Shown here in pieces: positions 61,032 to 64,000 of a stretch of 64,000 bases of DNA. This DNA is from Epiperipatus broadwayi. Its lineage: Eukaryota; Onychophora; Udeonychophora; Euonychophora; Peripatidae. The stretch spans positions 2,516,903 through 2,580,902 of the forward strand of contig JAQFVV010012442.1 of the NCBI GenBank assembly GCA_028023455.1, in the 5' to 3' direction. How positions within the stretch are numbered: the first letter of the stretch is position 1; each line of letters starts with the position of its first letter. A program made the translations under genes and the position numbers. The notes beneath the pieces were generated by a model. The model searched no databases, was not told where the DNA came from, and saw only the letters and a list, made by a program, of their open reading frames with translations.

Positions 61032-61057
61032 TGTAACGAACGTCTGTGCTCGTTACA
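61032..61057. repeat. Inverted TGTAACGA/TCGTTACA boundary-like hairpin
   Basis: TGTAACGA and TCGTTACA are perfect 8 bp inverted arms around a 10-base loop. The same TGTAACGA string occurs at 58862 and 61792, so it may mark ends of a TGTAACG...CGTTACA-type LTR or transposon family. Confidence 0.35.
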
Positions 61058-61728
61058 TATCAGTAAAGTTACTTAAAAAAAAATGATCAAAAAAAAAATA
61101 TTTTACTTAGGGTTAGTAATTACGGTACACGATTGACGAAGACATTTACAAAACATCCGGTTAATAATTTTACAAAAGGACTATATACAAAAAGAAAAAT
61201 GTTTACCATCGCTTACCTAAGGACCGTTTATGTTTATACCCCTCCCCACAAGTGTTCTATTTTATTTTATACATTTTATTTTTACATACGGCATGACAAG
61301 CAAGTTATTTAAATTATTTATTTAAGAAGGTTGCATTGAACTAAATACGTTTTGAAAGATAATGGATTTATACGTGTATATTTGCAGCACAATTATAAAT
61401 ACCACCAACTTATTTATGACTGATTAAAATGCTTAAATAGGATTACACTGAAGTAAATTCCCAACAGTACTCATTGTAAGGTACCACATTTCGATCATAA
61501 ACTTACGTGGCTGTGCGCGCCTATACACGTTAAAGCATAATATATATCAACAAAAAAAAAACATATTTATTGCAACCTTTTGACTTTTTTTTTTTTTAAC
61601 AAAAATTAGTTTTTAAAATTTTTTTTCACTTTCTTGTGTTTAATATATATGCGCAATTTCTTTTACTGGCAGAGCTTTTATAAGATTTCAAGTATACGAC
61701 TTATGTAACCAGATAAAAATATTTCATT

Positions 61729-62037
61729 TTGACAAAATTTGCTCAGGGTATATGTGGTTTATTAAAGATCGGCCCGAGTTGGTTCGCCACTGTAACGAGT
61801 TTGTACATTCACGTAACAGAATTCAGAATCCAAGCAAAAGAGACCGAAGCTGACCAGACTAGGACTGTAACATCCCGAGTCCGACCGCACTTCAACTCGT
61901 CAACCAGGATTCCAAGACTCACGACCTTACGAATGACCACCTTGAAATTACACGTAGTAGATCTCTTTCCACACGGCCGACATAGGTCACGGAGAAGCAA
62001 TGAGACTCTGATAATTAAAAGAAAGGTTCTTAATTGA
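61729..62037 (+). CDS. Unassigned basic 102-codon frame
   Basis: The frame is open through the GC-richest stretch of the right part of the window (about 61760-62000). The product is rich in Thr, Arg and His (for example TEADQTRTVTSRVRPHFNSS) with no recognised domain, signal or membrane segment. An overlapping antisense frame of 63 codons (61809-62000) is also open, and I cannot say which if either is real. The TGTAACGA string at 61792 lies inside it, which argues for a retroelement-derived region rather than a gene. Confidence 0.2.
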   Translation: MTKFAQGICGLLKIGPSWFATVTSLYIHVTEFRIQAKETEADQTRTVTSRVRPHFNSSTRIPRLTTLRMTTLKLHVVDLFPHGRHRSRRSNETLIIKRKVLN

Positions 62038-62039
62038 CT

Positions 62040-64000
62040 AAAATATCACTAATTTAATTTAACTTAATGCATAGTTTTCACATATATAGACTATAAAGGA
62101 TAATTAGAATTGGATTGAATTAGATCAATAACGAAACAGAGAACGAAATACATTAACTTAATTATATATTTATTTACAACTCATAGCTATATCACTTATT
62201 TACAATAGCATTCAGCATAGAATGTAAAACATTTGGTAATTCAAAATCACTTTCCACAAGTAATCATTAAATTTCATAGATGAGTTTAACATGTGCCCAT
62301 CTTAGGAATTGTTTACAATTGATACATAATTAATCACTACGTTATGTCTATAAATCTCGATAAGCCAAATCCTATTACATTTGTGGCTGGTATATAAATA
62401 ATTATATTAAACTTTGATCATGGATTTTTTTACTAAAATACCCAATATACTTTAATAACGAGCGCATAAACCAGCTCAAGTAATGATCGATCGAACATGG
62501 CTTTCGAGAGAAAATTTCAGAATGCTGAAAGCGTTATATAAAGGTGGGAGAGTTGGCTGAAATAAGATTTTACCAATGCGCTATGGCACAGGTAAACAAT
62601 AATAGGAAAAGTCGCTCTGCGGATGGATGAAATAACTTCAGGGTTCTTGCGACAAACGCCGGTACCCTGCAACCGATCGCAATGCTGCGTGAAAAGGAAC
62701 ATTGTGTTCAGGAATGGCGGGGGTCTTACGTGCTAACCTGGCCTTGGCTCAGGCTTCGCTACTGCTCTACCCTATAAGAGAAGATGTGCTGGCAACGCCG
62801 TGGCTCCATCTTAAGATACGTATATTACGTATAGCAGCAAAACGAGAATATTTTTATAAAATAATATCACATCCGCCAAGCAAAGAATAGTATATTTCAT
62901 ACTATGAAATACGAGTTAATAGCATATTAGCTCTATCAAATTGGGACCAACTCTTGTGTAGCCTGATAATAAATTTCTATGCTACTAAAGGGAATATTAT
63001 TACATCTGTACTTTGACATGTTCGATCTATTAAGTTACTTATAGATAATAAATATTTAAGGAGGGAAAGTATATTTCTATGGACTTAAGAATTTAAATGT
63101 CAAATATACTTATAAATACGATCAATGTTAAATTTAATTCTAAATAAACTTATAAGGTTAAGTTTTTAACTGGTTGATTATAAAAGAGCCACATTTCACA
63201 TATTAAATCCTTTAAATAATAAAAAAAAATAGGATTTCGAAACAGCGTAGAAAGTTGATGCTATAAATAAATTACGCGAAGATTTTCAAATAATATCTTC
63301 TTAAAACATAAAAATAAGTGCCTACTGTTTCGAAATATTGGCATATAAAATATAATAAGCATTTAAAATAAACAAAGAAATATAGACACAACCGCAGTGA
63401 TATAACTTTAAACTAAACACATAATGCACTTTAAATGAAAGGAAAATATAAATAAGTCAGATTATTTAAACTTTAACACATTAAATTTTGGATAGCAATT
63501 GACATATTAAACTATTAAGTGGATTTTAAGTTTTTGATTACATTTAGCTTTATCATTATTTTAAAAGGAAAGTTAGCTAACTTAGATAGATATTATTACA
63601 TTTAGAATTACACAGAATTACACAGAGCTCTGCGGTTTGAAAAATAAAACGGTACCGATATGATTTATCTGCAAGTTCTTGGCTGTTGGTTTGGTTTAGT
63701 TTGACTGGGCGGCATCATCTTTCTCCTTATGTTAGTCTCGTCTCTTCTATCGGCATGATGGTGGTTTAGGCATTTCGACAAGAGAAACCCTGTTCTCCCA
63801 CGGAGTCACAGCAACAAGATGCCCAATTTTAGCCAGACATGTTCAAATTAACAATTGTGAATACTGGCTACAACTCTCACTAACAATATGGCTGTCCCCA
63901 TTGCTAAAAAAATACAGAGTATTTATATGTTTTCCTTATCGGAATCTCCCGCCTCAAGACTCAGGAATTTAATTAAGTGTTTTTCAATTTATAATTCAGA
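62040..64000. other. Unassigned DNA with two GC-richer islands
   Basis: The islands at about 62620-62830 and 63640-63960 are clearly less AT-rich than their flanks. The first contains a 62-codon plus-strand frame (62702-62890, ending KREYFYKIISHPPSKE) and its antisense (62517-62702); neither has a recognised motif. The second runs off the window end. They could be exons, UTR or retroelement parts; I cannot tell. Confidence 0.35.

Noticed and set aside
58882-61057. A complete 2.2 kb LTR from TGTAACGA to TCGTTACA
   Set aside because: No second copy, target duplication or internal region in the window; only the end strings are suggestive.

Overview
This window looks like non-coding, repeat-rich nuclear DNA from an AT-rich animal, most likely an invertebrate. 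The species cannot be fixed from the sequence. Three things point to a metazoan: decayed RTE-type and L1/Tx1-like non-LTR retrotransposons, a Penelope-like element with a GIY-YIG endonuclease domain, and tRNA-derived SINEs. Long microsatellites (ATCT, TTC, ATT, AT) support this. I see no convincing intact host gene, no rRNA gene and no functional tRNA gene. Nearly every long open frame lies in a retroelement relic, a microsatellite or the antisense of one.

Layout. 1-4.6 kb: AT-rich, nothing recognisable apart from a short CA/GA repeat and one unassigned 61-codon frame. 4.64-9.80 kb and 14.06-19.51 kb: two direct copies of a ~5.2 kb segment. Each carries a dead RTE retrotransposon (minus strand) and, further along the minus-strand 5' side, a pogo/CENP-B-type helix-turn-helix transposase fragment. 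Between them lie an exactly 500-base N gap (9796-10295) and a different, pyrimidine-rich LINE on the plus strand (10.3-14.06 kb). 20-27.5 kb: AT-rich filler with a diverged tandem duplication, a decayed LINE reverse-transcriptase fragment and a foldback structure. 27.5-29.3 kb: a SINE, a Penelope-like relic and a third RTE copy. 33.8-46.46 kb: two ~5 kb direct repeats around a 1.9 kb core that encodes a decayed coiled-coil, gag-like protein. I read this as a non-autonomous LTR retrotransposon with extraordinarily long LTRs. 46.4-52.1 kb: microsatellites and hairpin MITE-like elements. 52.75-56.02 kb: a second gag-like, pol-less element between ~0.4 kb direct repeats. 56-64 kb: mostly unassigned, with locally higher GC.

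The most interesting signals are two palindromic insertions (15966-16252 and 36730-37346) of unrelated sequence but the same architecture. Each has a 12-13 bp target-site duplication, a 32-33 bp unpaired left extension, and a right arm that overlaps the target duplication by exactly 4 nt. Both have an empty site in the sister copy of their host repeat. The 36.7 kb one is a head-to-head dimer with tRNA-like heads at its centre and a hammerhead-core-like motif. The architecture recalls non-autonomous Penelope-like elements with inverted pseudo-LTRs. The second theme is the pair of gag-only LTR-like elements. All calls come from reading the sequence; no searches were run.
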